Positions 44,261-56,230 of a stretch of 64,000 bases of DNA are shown in pieces. The position numbers and the translations under genes were made by a program. Source of the DNA: Desmodus rotundus (taxonomy: Eukaryota; Chordata; Mammalia; Chiroptera; Phyllostomidae); NCBI RefSeq assembly GCF_022682495.2, contig NC_071398.1, positions 93,523,705-93,587,704 on the forward strand. Reading direction: 5' to 3'. Position 1 is the stretch's first letter. The number at the start of each line of letters is the position of its first letter. The notes beneath the pieces are model-generated. The model ran no database searches. It saw nothing but the letters and a program-made list of their open reading frames with translations, and was not told where the DNA came from.

Positions 44261-46459
44261 TTGGTCCGTGAGAGCTGCCTTTCCTCTTTAAAAACATGCT
44301 TTCCCCATGTGAAAAGCAGGCACCAGGAACCGTGAGCTCCAGTTTTAATCAATTTTTTAAAACTTGGCTTTCTGTTCTAACCTAGCTCCACGCAACTCTC
44401 GGATCCACAGTAAAACGAAAGTTGTGACTGAACGGTCCAACAGGGACCGCTGGGCGATAACTCTCTGAGCCCTCCGCCTCGGGCTCCTTCTCCAAGTTCT
44501 GGGTCTCTCTTTCAGGGCGCTTTCTCCCTCCCCCACCCCCGCCCACCTCTCCCTTTCTCTCACTTCACCTCTTTTGCTTTTCATCAGGAGGAGGAACAAA
44601 GGCAGACTGCACTCAGCAAAAGCACAATTTGTTGATATTTAGAGGAAAAAAGAGAGAAAGAAAAGTCAAAGATCCTTCAAAATCTAAGTGTGTGAATATT
44701 GAAGCCTGCGAACGAGAGCAATGATGCCCAGCCCTGAGTCAGGCTGCCTTCCGACTTTCAGGCCCATTGGCTTCTCTCTAACAAGAAAGTTGCGCCCTGC
44801 GAGGGGCCTTGTGCAGGATGAATTTGCTGCTTGACACTCTCCTGCCTGTCCCCTCCCACTCCTGGAAGCCACCCCAACTGCTCTGCTGCCTAGTTCTGAC
44901 ACTGCTCCTCACCCAGGACGCCCTGGGGGCTGGGCTGGGGGGGCGGGGGTTGGGGGAAGGATGTGTTGGGAAGATGACAGAGGAGGACCAGGTAGCTGGG
45001 GCTCTGGACCCCCTTGCCCACCACTTCCACTGCTTTTCCATATGTGGGTTCCGTTTAAGATTTCACTGGAAGAAGGGGTTGCAATGCTCAAATATGCAGG
45101 AGAGCCTCTGTCTACTGACCCAGGGTCAGCTCTCTGTCTGAGGCGGATGGGGCCCTGGCCAGTTGTACCAATTCTGGGACATGACTCTTGTCAATAAAAA
45201 AGAATACAAATAATTTATACTTCCTGCTCTTACTCTCAGCCAAATTATTATAGAGAAGTAGGGTTCCTGGATTGGCCTCCCTTCTGTGTCTCTCTGGCCA
45301 CAAGATGGGTTTTGGCTGGGGCTCAAACTCCTTGGCAAAGGCTAGGATGGAGCTGTTGCTAACATCACTATGCATGTTAAATGGCCGTGGGACCCCTTTC
45401 TTCACCTGAGGGCCCAGGGACTTGTTATGAAACCAGGCACAGCAGGACAGGGAGGGGCAGCTCTGCCAGCCCTGAACACTCCTACCCTTCATGCCCCAGA
45501 CTGGCCACTATTTTAACTTTCTTCCCAGAGGACGTTCTGGTTAGTCCAGCCATGGAGAACAATGGGGCAGAGGAAGGTGCATTGTGTAGAGCAGAGGCAG
45601 CGTGGAAGTCTGGAGTCTGCCACACCTCTGTCTCTTCGTTAGCTCTGAGGGAAATAAATGTACCTGCTACTCTGTTACATCCTATGCAAGATGAAAAGGA
45701 ATTTGCATTTTAATTGGGGAGAAAAAAAATCCCACCTTGTTGGGTAGCAAGATCTCTTACCATCTTCATGTCTACTGCCCACACAAGTCAGAGGGAGACC
45801 CAGAAATTGAGGAAAAGAAACTGGACCCGTGTTTTTCACCGTGCAGGAAGGTTGGAGGGGACAAAGGCTTTTGGTTATTGGAATTGCTGCAGAACAACAT
45901 ATAGCCAAACCAGTTTTACCCTAGGCTAACGGATGTAGAGAAGAGTTAAGTTCCCAGAGCATCTCATCAATGTGAAAATGAAATGACGCTGAATGAAATG
46001 AAGTTATTCGAGGACCTTCTCTGATTAGTTCAAAGTTGCATTAACAGGAGATATATGTGTCTCTTCAGGAGACTTGGTGATGGGTTTTGGCAGGAAACGA
46101 ATCCTGGCAGTTTGAGATGTATCTGGTATTTTTGGGTAATTGGGGAAACAGCAAACTACAAATAGAAACAACAGACCCTAAAGTCCTTCCTCCCCCTTGT
46201 GGACCAGAATCCCAAACACATGCCCAGCAGCTGGAATTGGGGGCAGAGTACACCCACCTTGACTCACCATGGAGACCAGACACCGGGAGGACTGTGGGCT
46301 GCTTGATGCGGGGATGGAGGGAGTGGGTTCTGAACAGGTGGGGGGAGAGAAAGGAGGAGTGGGACTGCAGGAAGGGGTTGAAAGAGATCGGAACTGAAAG
46401 AAAAGAAGTAAAAGCAGCAGCTTAGGGAAAGAGGGTCCCACAGAAGACCCCTTGGCATC
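44261..46459. other. Repeat-poor unassigned sequence
   Basis: About 2.2 kb without a recognised repeat. An open frame from an ATG at 44818 has a hydrophobic, signal-peptide-like start but its later residues are low-complexity glycine-rich, and no splice or repeat context supports it. Confidence 0.45.
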
Positions 46460-46640
46460 TAGGAAGTGTCCATGTGCAAACTGCAGGCTTATGGAACATC
46501 AACCTCAGGGATGCGACAGTATCTTGGGGCCAGGGATGCCTCCTGAAACAGGCAGGATCTGGGCTGGACCCTGGAGGACCAGAAGATTTTCATACACCAG
46601 CAGAGAGGATTAGAGAAGACATTTCCGTTGCAATACTAAT
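46460..46640 (-). repeat. L2-like fragment, minus strand
   Basis: GGGATGCCTCCTGAAACAGG, CTGGGCTGGACCCTGGAGGA and 'CAGCAGAGAGGATTAGAGAA' match the inverted L2-like body. Confidence 0.6.
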
Positions 46641-47200
46641 ATGGTTAAGATGGCATATTTTTGGTCCCAGCCTCCCTGCATCCTCCTATCTCCTGTACAC
46701 TTCCCTCCCCTGACAGGGCTGCTGAGCCTGGACATTTAAAAGGGAACTGGCAAGGAACCTGGTCCTCCCTCCTCCCAACAAGGCTGAAGCATTTTCTCAA
46801 AACTGGGACTGGCCCCTTCTGGGATTCAGAGGAAACATAAGCAGACCTCGCCCGGCTTTGGACATCTAAGCAGCGGAAGGTGTATCTCACATTTCCAGTC
46901 CCCGACACAGTCTGGTCCTTGTGGAAGTCGGAGACTGTTGACTTCAACAGCCCAGCTGTTCCTGTCTTCCAGACCACAGTTAAAATATATTCCGAGCAGA
47001 GGGGCGAACAGTCTGAAGTTCCAACTGAAGTCCTCCAGAGGCTGCAGGAGAGCAGTGTGTTGCGGTAATGTGGCCCCAGGGGCCCTTGGGTTCCCACGTG
47101 CACTATGCAAATGGAACCACAGGGCCAGACAGTGCCAAAAGCCATTTTCTAAATGTCAGTTTCCACCGACAGGAATACGTCCCATTCTTCTATTGATTTC
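46641..47200. other. Unassigned non-coding sequence
   Basis: No gene or repeat recognised. The 166-codon minus-strand frame here has no domain. Confidence 0.45.
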
Positions 47201-47505
47201 TTTTTTTGTTTTTTTATTGTTGTTCAATTACAGTTGTCTGCATTTTCTCCCCACCCCTCCATCCCACCCCACCCCACCCCAGCCAAACCCACCTCCCTCT
47301 CCTGCCTCCACCCTCCCTCTTGGCTTTGTCCATGTGTCCTTTACAGTAGTTCCTGAAAACCCCTCTCCCCACTATCCCCTCCCCACTCCCCTCTGGCTAT
47401 TGTTAGATTGTTCTTAACTTTAATGTCTCTGGTTATATTTGTTTGCTTTTTTTCTTTTGTTGATTATGTTCCAGTTAAAGGTGAGATCATATGGTATTTG
47501 TCTTA
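47201..47505 (-). mobile_element. Bat L1 3' end, about 300 bp, minus strand
   Basis: T-rich head, then TTATTGTTGTTCAATTACAG, a CCCCACCCC block, 'GGCTTTGTCCATGTGTCCTT', GGCTATTGTTAGATTGTTCT, AACTTTAATGTCTCTGGTTA and AGGTGAGATCATATGGTATT. This is the inverted 3' end of an L1 family of a type I associate with bat genomes, 5'-truncated, and less diverged than the MIR and L2 pieces, so relatively young. The 159-codon frame over it is LINE tail read in a proline-rich frame. Confidence 0.85.
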
Positions 47506-50500
47506 AGAAGTACCATTTATTTGGGCTTCCTACTGCCTTACACCCCTTATCCCCCTTTTTCCTCTTACCCCCTTATGAGGAGGGAGAAGGAAAAACTCTC
47601 ATTTCTTTCTGATCTTCACCAACTGTGCCCTGCCCACTTTCCCCCACCCCAGTTCTTTCTCGTCTTCTGATCCCCTCGCATGCTTTTTCCCTCCGATGGA
47701 TACCGGCCGCCCTCTCTGACTGCCGGGTTTTCTAGATGCGGCACCCGAATGTGCTCTTGACTCTTGGGTTGCTCACTTCTAATTACCTTTTAATGCCTCA
47801 CCTTCTTGTCCGATCCATCTTTGGAATCCCATTACTCATTTCCAGTCTTGTAGAAGAGGCCGTCTCGCAAAATTAATTGCAATGCAATGGAAAATGTAAA
47901 TGTGGTAGAAAATATGATGGATCCCTCTTCTAAAACTAAAGTAGGGCTGAAAGTGATTTATTCATTCGCAGCTCAATCCTTTCCCCAATTAATAGTGGAG
48001 CTGGTACGGCTTCTTGGGCTTCCTGGTCAATACCGAGCAGCGAATCTTCTCACCAATGATTACAGTCAAGATTTTATTACAAAGCAGTGAGAATGATTTG
48101 TTTAATATAAATATCCCAAGTATTTTGTGAAATGAATACTTACCCTCTTCAAAGTTGTCAACTTAGTAGGTCACACGTACCACTTGTGCATTTAGAGCTG
48201 ATGCTGCGAAGGTTCTCCATCAAAGTGTCGTCTGGTTCTGTTCATAAACAGTTGAAATGTGTCAGAAAGCCCAATATTTCCTCATCTAAGCTGTATTGCA
48301 AGATAGCCTCTTACACCTGAAAGTGGCTTACAAAGTCTGTCGGATCACGAGTCCCAATATTTGGCTTCAGAGAATGTCATAGCATCCACACCTTCGTGGC
48401 CGGAAGCTGCTGTTATCCAAGAACGTCATTCGGACTTCAGGGTCAGTTTCTGCATCTTACAAGCAAACCCCCCTCACCTCTCCACTGTCACCCTCAAATT
48501 GACCCAAAGGGTTTCCACCCGCTTTGCTGCAGTGACTTTTTCATGCTCGGAGACAAAACTTTGCTCAGACTGAAGGTATTCAAACAAGAGCTGCAGGCTC
48601 TGAATAGGATTCCTAGAGAGCAGCTCCAAAATGTTCTGGACAATTAACTGTAGCCTCGAAAAACCAGACAGTTCCAAGGGATCTGTTTTGAAGGAGACAG
48701 CTGCTGGGTGGGTGGCAGAGGAGACATTATCTCCTGCTCTAGAACAATACCTCTGGCCATTCCCCTCCTCCTCCATTCTTCCCACGAGGTGAAGAACATC
48801 TGAGTCTGATGATGACTTAGGCAGAAGGACCTGGCATGGGTGGCTCAGCCCCTTCTGCGTCCCACTTCCGATCTGCCAGCCTGCAGATGGCTGGGCCCTG
48901 AACTAAGAGGCTTGCCCCGGAGGTCCTGCAAGGGTGGGTCTGACGACATTGCCAATGAAGTATTAGCAAGCCCTCTTGGCCACAGATCTAAAACCTCGTA
49001 GTCAATAATGGGGGCCACATTTTGATTCTATCTATATGACTGCTGTGTATCTCTCTCATTTGGTTTTAATTTCCAGGTGATGAAGAAAGAGGTGTTATTT
49101 ATTAGCCTTTGAAAATACCATCCACCATGTTCATTTGGATGTATAAATTAATGTCGCTTTTATTACGAGACCAGCTTCCCTGCATCATTGCTGTGCCCAA
49201 CGTAGGAAAAGGTAAGAGGCACAGGAGGGGAAGGCTCCCTTTCCTGCCTTTAAACTTTCTCCCAGAAATGATGGGAAAAGAGGGAAATGTCCATTTCTTG
49301 CTTGTAGAAGGGGGTTTTGAGCAATTCTTTTTGCCCCTTGTGAAAAAAAAGGAAGATTTTCTCATGATGGTTATGATGGTTATTTTTAGCACTGATGAAA
49401 ACAAACACCTCTTGCTGTGATTCTTGTTTCCCCCCGGACTGTAAGCACCTGCCGGGCAAGAGTGTGTTGTGCAACCCGATTACGCCTTCTTTTTCTGCAG
49501 GATGCACCGCCGCCTCTCTGTGCCTCCCGCCGAGGAATCCTCTTGACTCCGGCCCGGCCCAGCCAGGTCTCAGGCCCTTGTCTGTCCCCAAGAAGCAAAC
49601 GCCATCATGGTTTATAGCAGTCACTTGGAATTCCCAGGCATTTGAGAGCATGTTTGGCCTGAAGTGGGGGTAGGGAGAGTGCTGGAAATCAGGCTCTCAG
49701 CAAAGGCTGATCTGATTGATATGCAGTATTATCTGATCCCTTCCTAGCTGGGCCTGACAGTTGGTCCTGGTTTCTCTCTTGCCTTGGTGGTGGTGAATCC
49801 CTTCTTAGCTAGTCCAGTCGAATTTTCCTTAGGGCTTTCTCCACCCTCATCTACACTTCTGATTTCTGTTTTCCGTTTTTGCCTCTGGTCTCTGGACTTG
49901 TGTTTGAATCTCACCGTTTTGGGGCCTTTGTCTTGGTGATCCCTCAAATCTTGTCCCTAGTAAGAAACATCCTTTATAGAACCCAATCCCAGCCCTGGAA
50001 CCTTGGCTAGGGACCTGGCCAGGGGCCAGCTGAGCCCTCTCTGGGTGGTGGAAATTAGACAGGTGTCCGATGTCAAATCTGACAAGATCTGGAGGCGGAC
50101 TCGGGGGAGTTTTTTTCTTGAATAATGCATAGTCCCTTCTTATTAGCAGGTCTGAGACCGAGTGGCCACATCCTGGGACATTTCCAGGCTGGGCTCGGCG
50201 ATGATGGGTTTTGGACACTCAGGAATGTCTCCACAGTTTTTACAGCTTTCATGAAATTCACATATACTTTTTGGTACGAAGTTGCCTTTACTTTTATTTT
50301 ATTGCAAACAGAACAATATGCCAATTGTCAAGCCAATGGGATTCAACTTCTGTCAGATCCCTTTCTGCCCTGTTCTCCCTATGTCTCTGCGTGTGAAGAT
50401 AAGGCCAGAGAGGCTTCCCGAGGGGAAAGGGGTTTCACTAGCAGAGGAGCCGCGCCTCTTGGTGTTGCACTTTTTCTCTCCTCAAATACCAAAACCAGAC

Positions 50501-50599
50501 CCGTAAGTCTGGAAATTTAATTTCTGTTTCCAGGACACGGAAGGGAATATAGAGTTTTTAGAGCTATACAAAAATTAGACATGATTTGATTCAAACCCT
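47506..50599. other. Repeat-poor unassigned sequence
   Basis: Three kilobases with no repeat I recognise. 47870-48110 is AT-rich with several homeodomain-type cores (TTAATTGC, CCAATTAATAG, AATGATTACAG). A strong-looking acceptor (TTCTTTTTCTGCAG, ending 49500) faces frames that a probable L2 relic also explains. Confidence 0.5.
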
Positions 50600-50715
50600 T
50601 GTTCCGTACCTGAGATTACTGAGGACCAAATGAGCAGGGTGAGCCCGCCAAGGCTGCACAACCCACTGATGGCAGGTGTGAACTTGATGCCTGTCTCCTG
50701 ACCAGTTCTATCTCC
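50600..50715 (-). repeat. Possible MIR fragment, minus strand
   Basis: 'AGGACCAAATGAGCAGGGTG', GCTGCACAACCCACTG and ATGCCTGTCTCCTGACCAG resemble inverted MIR; strongly diverged. Confidence 0.4.
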
Positions 50716-53700
50716 TGGCTAGTTCTCTGTCCACTTACGTCCCTTCATGGCCAGGGGAGGGAAAGGAGGCTGGAGCAGTGGAGAAATGGGGTCTTAATGT
50801 CCCAGCTCCTACGTGGACACCAAGGCCACCAAGTGGAAGCTGGGAGCCCGGGAAACGCAGGACATTTTGCTAAAAGCATGGCACGGCGCTTTCCGGTGTC
50901 AGGCTTAGGTCAACTGGCGGAGAGAAATGCAGAATTCACATCTAGGTGCTCACTAGATTTCTCTCATTTTTGCAATATAAGGTACGTAACTCATGTGTTT
51001 AAAGCAGTATCCAAAAACCTCACAGAAGCAGTTATGAAATATTTTGTTTTACTGGCAATGGGACAAAAAATAATTGGGCATTAAATCAAGGAAATGGGGA
51101 AAAGGGAGCTGCAAATCAAGGGAAATGGTGGAAAATTAGGTCTTAGTAGAGAGGAATGTGTACATATGAACTGCTCGATGTTTCAGGGAAAGAAATACGG
51201 TCCTGTAAATCTCTCCTTTAACCCTTTAAACGCGCGGGCCGAGCCCTGCTGGCCCGAGTGCCGGTGTCTGGGGCTGGGGGAGGCGGCCCTCCTTCGTGGG
51301 GTGAATTGACTGCTCGCTGTCCGGTGTTGTCAGAAATGGGGTGTGATCATTCAGGCAGCACTGTTTGAGATGGAAGCTTGAGGTCCACGCGTGGTCACAT
51401 TTCTAGGACTGTTACACGGTGCACGTTTCTCTGGCCTCTGACGGCGAAGGGTGACTTCAGCCCGATGACAGCTTAGAGCCAGGAAGAGGAGCTCGGGGAC
51501 CCCTTCACCGGCGGGCACAGGGACCCTGCCAAGTAACAGCTGACTCCGTTAAATCCCGCAGAAAGCGTGCGTTCGAATCTGTCTTTCAGAGACATAATCT
51601 CTATGAATTAAAAAAATAAATAATAAACACCTTTTTAATTGCATAACCTCCCTTTCTCTTGTCAGTTAAAGTGAACTCGCAAAGCTGCTTAACACAAGCC
51701 TCCCAGATGTCCGCCCTTGTCAGATGCGCTGTGAGCTGTTACACTGTTTCCCCAGGAGCTGCGAGGATTAATCACAGATAATCACCACAAAAGGATCACA
51801 CCCATATATACATGATATAAAAATAGAAAATGCCCAAGGTGCAACTGCTGAGGAAGAAGAAATCCATTTAAACATGGGGAGCCCTGGGTTGCCACTTAGG
51901 GACGAGGAAGAGAGCTCAGATCTGCTTCCTGTGATTAGGGACTTTGGTCCAGAAAAGCAGTGACCTGCCCTGGGAGGGAGGTTGTCCTTGATGATCTTTA
52001 CTGGTCAGAGAGCCGCCTTTCACTCATGTCGCCCAAATGTGAGTTAGTGATCGAATCTTTGCAGAGACAGGGAACGCATGCGGCTGGGAGGAACGACTCA
52101 GAACTTCGACACAGTTTAGGTGGGACCCGAGGAAGAGCTTTTGAAGAGAAAGCCAGATGAAGACTGGATGGTCGAGAAAGAATGAGGCTGTTTGCCTTGA
52201 AATCTTTAAAATGAAAGTCGATTCTCTCAAATGGACAAGGTAGCATCTGGGACTTCCCTTCGTCCTGGGCTCTGTCCCAAGTCATTCTAGGGTACCAAGA
52301 CCACAAGCAAGGGCGTCACAGAAACAGCTGTGGAATGCAGTCCTTGACTGGGGTTCTGTGGGCAGTAGACACCCATGTGGCTGTCTGTCATGTGACAATC
52401 TTAGTGAGAGGAGGGTGGGTGTGATGAGCCTGTAGGCCACAGCCCTGCTCTGTGTTCCCTGCTCCCAGTGGGGTGCCAGCTCATGTGACCCTGGCGGACA
52501 AGCTGTAGTGCTGGGACCAGGAGGAGGCCTGACAGGGTGGGGCCGTATCCCACCCTGCTGAAATTCCCATGCTATGCTAGGGAAGGGCATCATCCACCCA
52601 CATCTTTTGGCTGAGACCCCCGCTGGCTAGGGCTCCCTACAAGCCTTGGCCAGGAGCACATGCTATGCTTCACTTAAAGGTCACCAGGCTCAGTCAGAGG
52701 GAGACTCTTCAACAGCACTGTGTACCTGATTACCCTTTCGGTTCCTTTTTAACTGAGACACACAAAGAACAAGAGCATATGGTGCAGGGTTAGGCAAGAA
52801 GAGGTATTCGTCTTTCCACCTTGACTTCAAGGTTTCATGAATGGGTGGGTGTTTCAAGTCATTTGTGAAGCAAGAAAGGCACTTGCTTTGGGAAGTGGCT
52901 CTGGGACCAAAGGGACCAGCATATGTGGAGGGTGAAGTTATCGTCACAGTTGTGCTATCTTGGGGCCAGGCGCTCGGTGACAGGACAGGCCGAAGCTCCT
53001 GGGTGCCGGTGGGAATATTGCCCCATCAGCGCTCCAGCCCATCATTTGTACTTTCCTTGGGTGGAGTGAAAGGAAATGGAGCTTAGGGGAGATGTCAGCA
53101 GGTTAGGCAGAGGGAGGTCTGACACGCGTCTCTTCAGATTGTTGACGAAATTGTGCTGCTACTCAGGCTGAACTGGCTCTGCGTTTGTGCTGACAGGGCT
53201 GTCAAATCAGCATCTCTCACTGACACTTAAAAGCTAAAATTTACAAAGGGGAAGTCGTCGTCCCTGCATCCCGCTCCCTTACTCCTGTATGGCTGGTCTT
53301 TCGGCAACTGGACAAAGGGCTTCACTTGCTGCCTGTGTTGGGATTCACCGCTCCGATGATGGGCTGAGCCCTAGGCCACCTCCTTGAGTCGCCTCTGGTA
53401 CCCTGGGGCTCCGGGAAGCTGAGATAGGGCTTCTCCTATTTCCTTGCAAGCTGTTCTGCGTGTTGCTTTCCATTTTAACCTTCAGATAGGTTTTTCTCCC
53501 TCCTTCTAATCTCTTGTCTTGGAATCCTGTGGCTGCGAGTCCTGAAGATGGCCCAACAAGGTGTCTGTGGGCTAATGAACAGCTGCGGGAAGATAATTAA
53601 TGCCGTCCCACCTTCCTTGCAGCCTTTACCACCTCCCCACATCCCAGCCTGCAACATCTGTGCTTCTCAGCAGCCGCGCTGTAAAACACCCTTCCCTCCT

Positions 53701-54184
53701 CTTCGCAGAACAACTGTCAGATAGGCCGGCAGCCACGGTAAGGGCAAAACTTACAAAACGCAACACAAGATGAGCTGTGTTATGTTCAATCACAGATGTT
53801 GAGTTTTTCCGTGAGAGGACGGAGGAGAACTGGGTTGGGGCCCTACCTGGTTCTGGTGTAGTGTGCATGGGAGGCAAGGGGAAGGGGCGGAGACAAGAGA
53901 GGCAGAAAGGATGTAGCTTCCAGGGCTATCTTTCAGGGAAGGTGGCTGAACCTGCAGGCTTTTGGATCAGCCCAGAATGGTCTTGACCATCACCAGAAAG
54001 GGTGGGGTTATTTCAGACCTCTTAGTGTCTCATCCAGAGGCAGTACTCAAAACTGTGAACAGAATACATGGTGCCATTCAGAGCAGACAATCATAAGCAC
54101 TTGGCATGGCCGTTCCGGTGTGTACGGCTGGCTGCCTATTGGACCTGGTCTCATATTCTCTGCTCACCCTTCAGCCTCAAACAT
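50716..54184. other. Repeat-poor unassigned sequence
   Basis: Three and a half kilobases almost free of recognised repeats. A small CpG-richer patch lies at 51225-51300. 51600-51830 and 53540-53625 carry clustered ATTA, GATA and E-box motifs. No open frame has a domain. Confidence 0.5.
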
Positions 54185-54260
54185 GATAACATTTATCGAG
54201 TACCTATTGTATGCCAGCAAGGGCTCTAGGTGCTTTTGATGATTTTACACGTGAAGGGTA
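54185..54260 (-). repeat. L2/MIR tail, minus strand
   Basis: ACATTTATCGAGTACCTATT, 'GTATGCCAGCAAGGGCTCTA' and GATGATTTTACACGTG match the inverted end. Confidence 0.75.
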
Positions 54261-55734
54261 TAACTGAAGTTGCTTTAACAATAATGTTAATTGTGGGTTT
54301 TTTTTCTGGTTTATGAATGCTAATTTGCAGCTGTGAGACATTAGCCCCACCTGCATTTGTGAGATGTCAGCCTCTTTGAGGTCTTGCCCACCCCCATCCC
54401 CCATCCGGGTCTTCCTAGGCATTCCCCCGGGGGGGTCTCATAAATGGTCAAGAAGGGGCCTTTTGTATTCTCCTGGTCCAGCTCCTGGTGGTGTCTTTTA
54501 TCTGCCATGCACTTGAGGGAGGGTACCCTGCTCCTCGTGGCCGCCAGGGCCTGGTGCTTTCCTGCCTGGGGTGCTGTGCCTTCTGATATTCTCACTGCAC
54601 ACTGTCCTGACATTACTGTGCTGACCAAGTGCGTCGGCGTGGTACTGGGTCCTCTGTGCATTAGTAAGATGCTGCTGTGCCTGGAGCATCACCAATTCTC
54701 CTGTGAAACCAGCTCCTTCTCTTCCGCTTGTGCACCCTGCCTGTATTGGGCAAAGCCCAACCGGAAATCTTACACATAGGATCCTCTCTATTTCCTTACT
54801 TCCGGTGTCTCTCCATGGCTAGAGTGCCCACCTTCTCTCCTGGTAGGCCACTTTCTCCCCACACAACTAAGTATCTGGCATGTGCCCCACACAGGCCCTT
54901 CCTGGCTTTGGCCAAGATCACCCAGCGTCAAGTAATTCAATTAATGTCAAGTCTCAAATTGCCTTGCCCAGGGGATGTTTACGGGTGTTACACAGGAAGT
55001 GAAGTGGCTTTATGCAAATGTGGTCCAAATACGTTAGAATCAGAGCAGGAAAGGAGTCTTTCTTCCAAACAGACTCTGCAATTGCCCTTACCCAGAGGAA
55101 TATGGAGCTTTCCCAGCGAATCCGCTAGTCATGGACGTGGTGCTCACAATAGCAGTTTAGTGCTGTAGGCTTCAAGAGGCACAGCAGCAGCACTTTGCAA
55201 GGCTGAGAAGAACAGCCCCTTCCTAGAAATCAACTGAAGTCAGTGCTGAAAGATTATTCTTTGGCCAAGTACTTGAGACAAGACACAAACTATGTTCTGG
55301 CCGACCAAGTCATAAAGGCAGACCGTGTGGGGCCTGCAGAGCAGAGCCCAGGGCTGGTCCCTGCTTACGGTTCATTATTGACTCTTCAGAGAGGATGCAC
55401 AGGAGAAACATCAGCATCTACTGCCTCTCTCTACAAATTCTCACTCGATCCTTAATAAAATCCTTCATAAAGGTCCAAGTTAAAAAACTTTTTAGATGCA
55501 GTTCAGATACAGATACCTGATGGAAATGATACTACCTAATAGAGTTTAGCCTCTGGTGCTTATACTTACAAAAGCCTCACCTACCAAAGAGGTTTAATCC
55601 TTTCTGAATGCCCCAAGAGTCACCCGTCTTTAACTCTCTTCTTTGATCTATGGATTCCTCCCCTGGAGCCTGTCATAAGAGCTCTTTGTGATCATTGCCC
55701 CTGGGGAATTGAAATGCAAGGTAAGCCTGGCCCT
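54261..55734. other. Unassigned non-coding sequence
   Basis: No repeat recognised. Frames at 54728-55168 (146 codons) and 55243-55455 (70 codons, a mixed-residue peptide MLKDYSLAKYLRQDTNYVLA) have no splice context or domain that I can see. Confidence 0.45.
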
Positions 55735-56230
55735 CAAGCTGTGGATAGTTTAGGGGTGGAAATGGACAAGTAAAGGCCACAGGGTGTGAGAGAGAGGAAC
55801 ACACAGGCGCAGTAAGAACACACAGAAGAGATGCCAAAACCAGATGTGGAGGGGGTGGGTGAGGGATGGAATGAAGGAAGGCTTCCGAGTGGAGGTGATT
55901 CCAGAGCTGAACCTTGGATGTTCCATAAGTGTTAATCAGGCAAGAGGGATTCTCCCAATGAGCAACCTGTACAAGGGTAGGGGGGCTTGGAGAGCACGGT
56001 GTGTCTAGAGAACTGTCATTAATGCATTACAGCTCAGAAGTGTGATGGGAGCGTACGAGGCCTGAGTTATAAGACTTGGAGAGAAGCCAGGTCATGGAAG
56101 AAGGCCTTGTCATTGAAAGATGTCATGCTAAGGGGACCATAGTTGGTCCAAAACGGGACAGGAAACCACGGACTGATTTCAAGCATGGGATTGACAGGCT
56201 TACATTTGCTTTCTAGAATGTTCGCTGAGC
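55735..56230 (-). repeat. L2-like LINE, minus strand
   Basis: 'GGTGGAAATGGACAAGTAAA', GAAGGCTTCCGAGTGGAGGT, 'CAGAGCTGAACCTTGGATGT', 'ACTTGGAGAGAAGCCAGGTC' and ATGGAAGAAGGCCTTG are in the inverted L2-like order. Confidence 0.7.

Noticed and set aside
44818..45141. Frame with a signal-peptide-like start (leucine-rich)
   Set aside because: The hydrophobic run is followed by glycine-rich low complexity; no promoter, CpG island, acceptor or donor supports a secreted protein.
47153..47417. Proline-rich frame over 47.2-47.4 kb
   Set aside because: It is the L1 3' tail (CCCCACCCC block) read as protein.
49060..49215. Acceptor-donor pair (TTTAATTTCCAG ... AAAAG|GTAAGA)
   Set aside because: All three frames contain stops between the two sites.
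49487..49673. Strong acceptor (TTCTTTTTCTGCAG) with two open frames
   Set aside because: Two frames are open at once, the donor is weak, and the preceding text resembles an L2 3' end; not enough for an exon call.
51225..51300. CpG island / promoter
   Set aside because: The CpG-richer patch is under 100 bp and has no TATA, initiator or open frame beside it.
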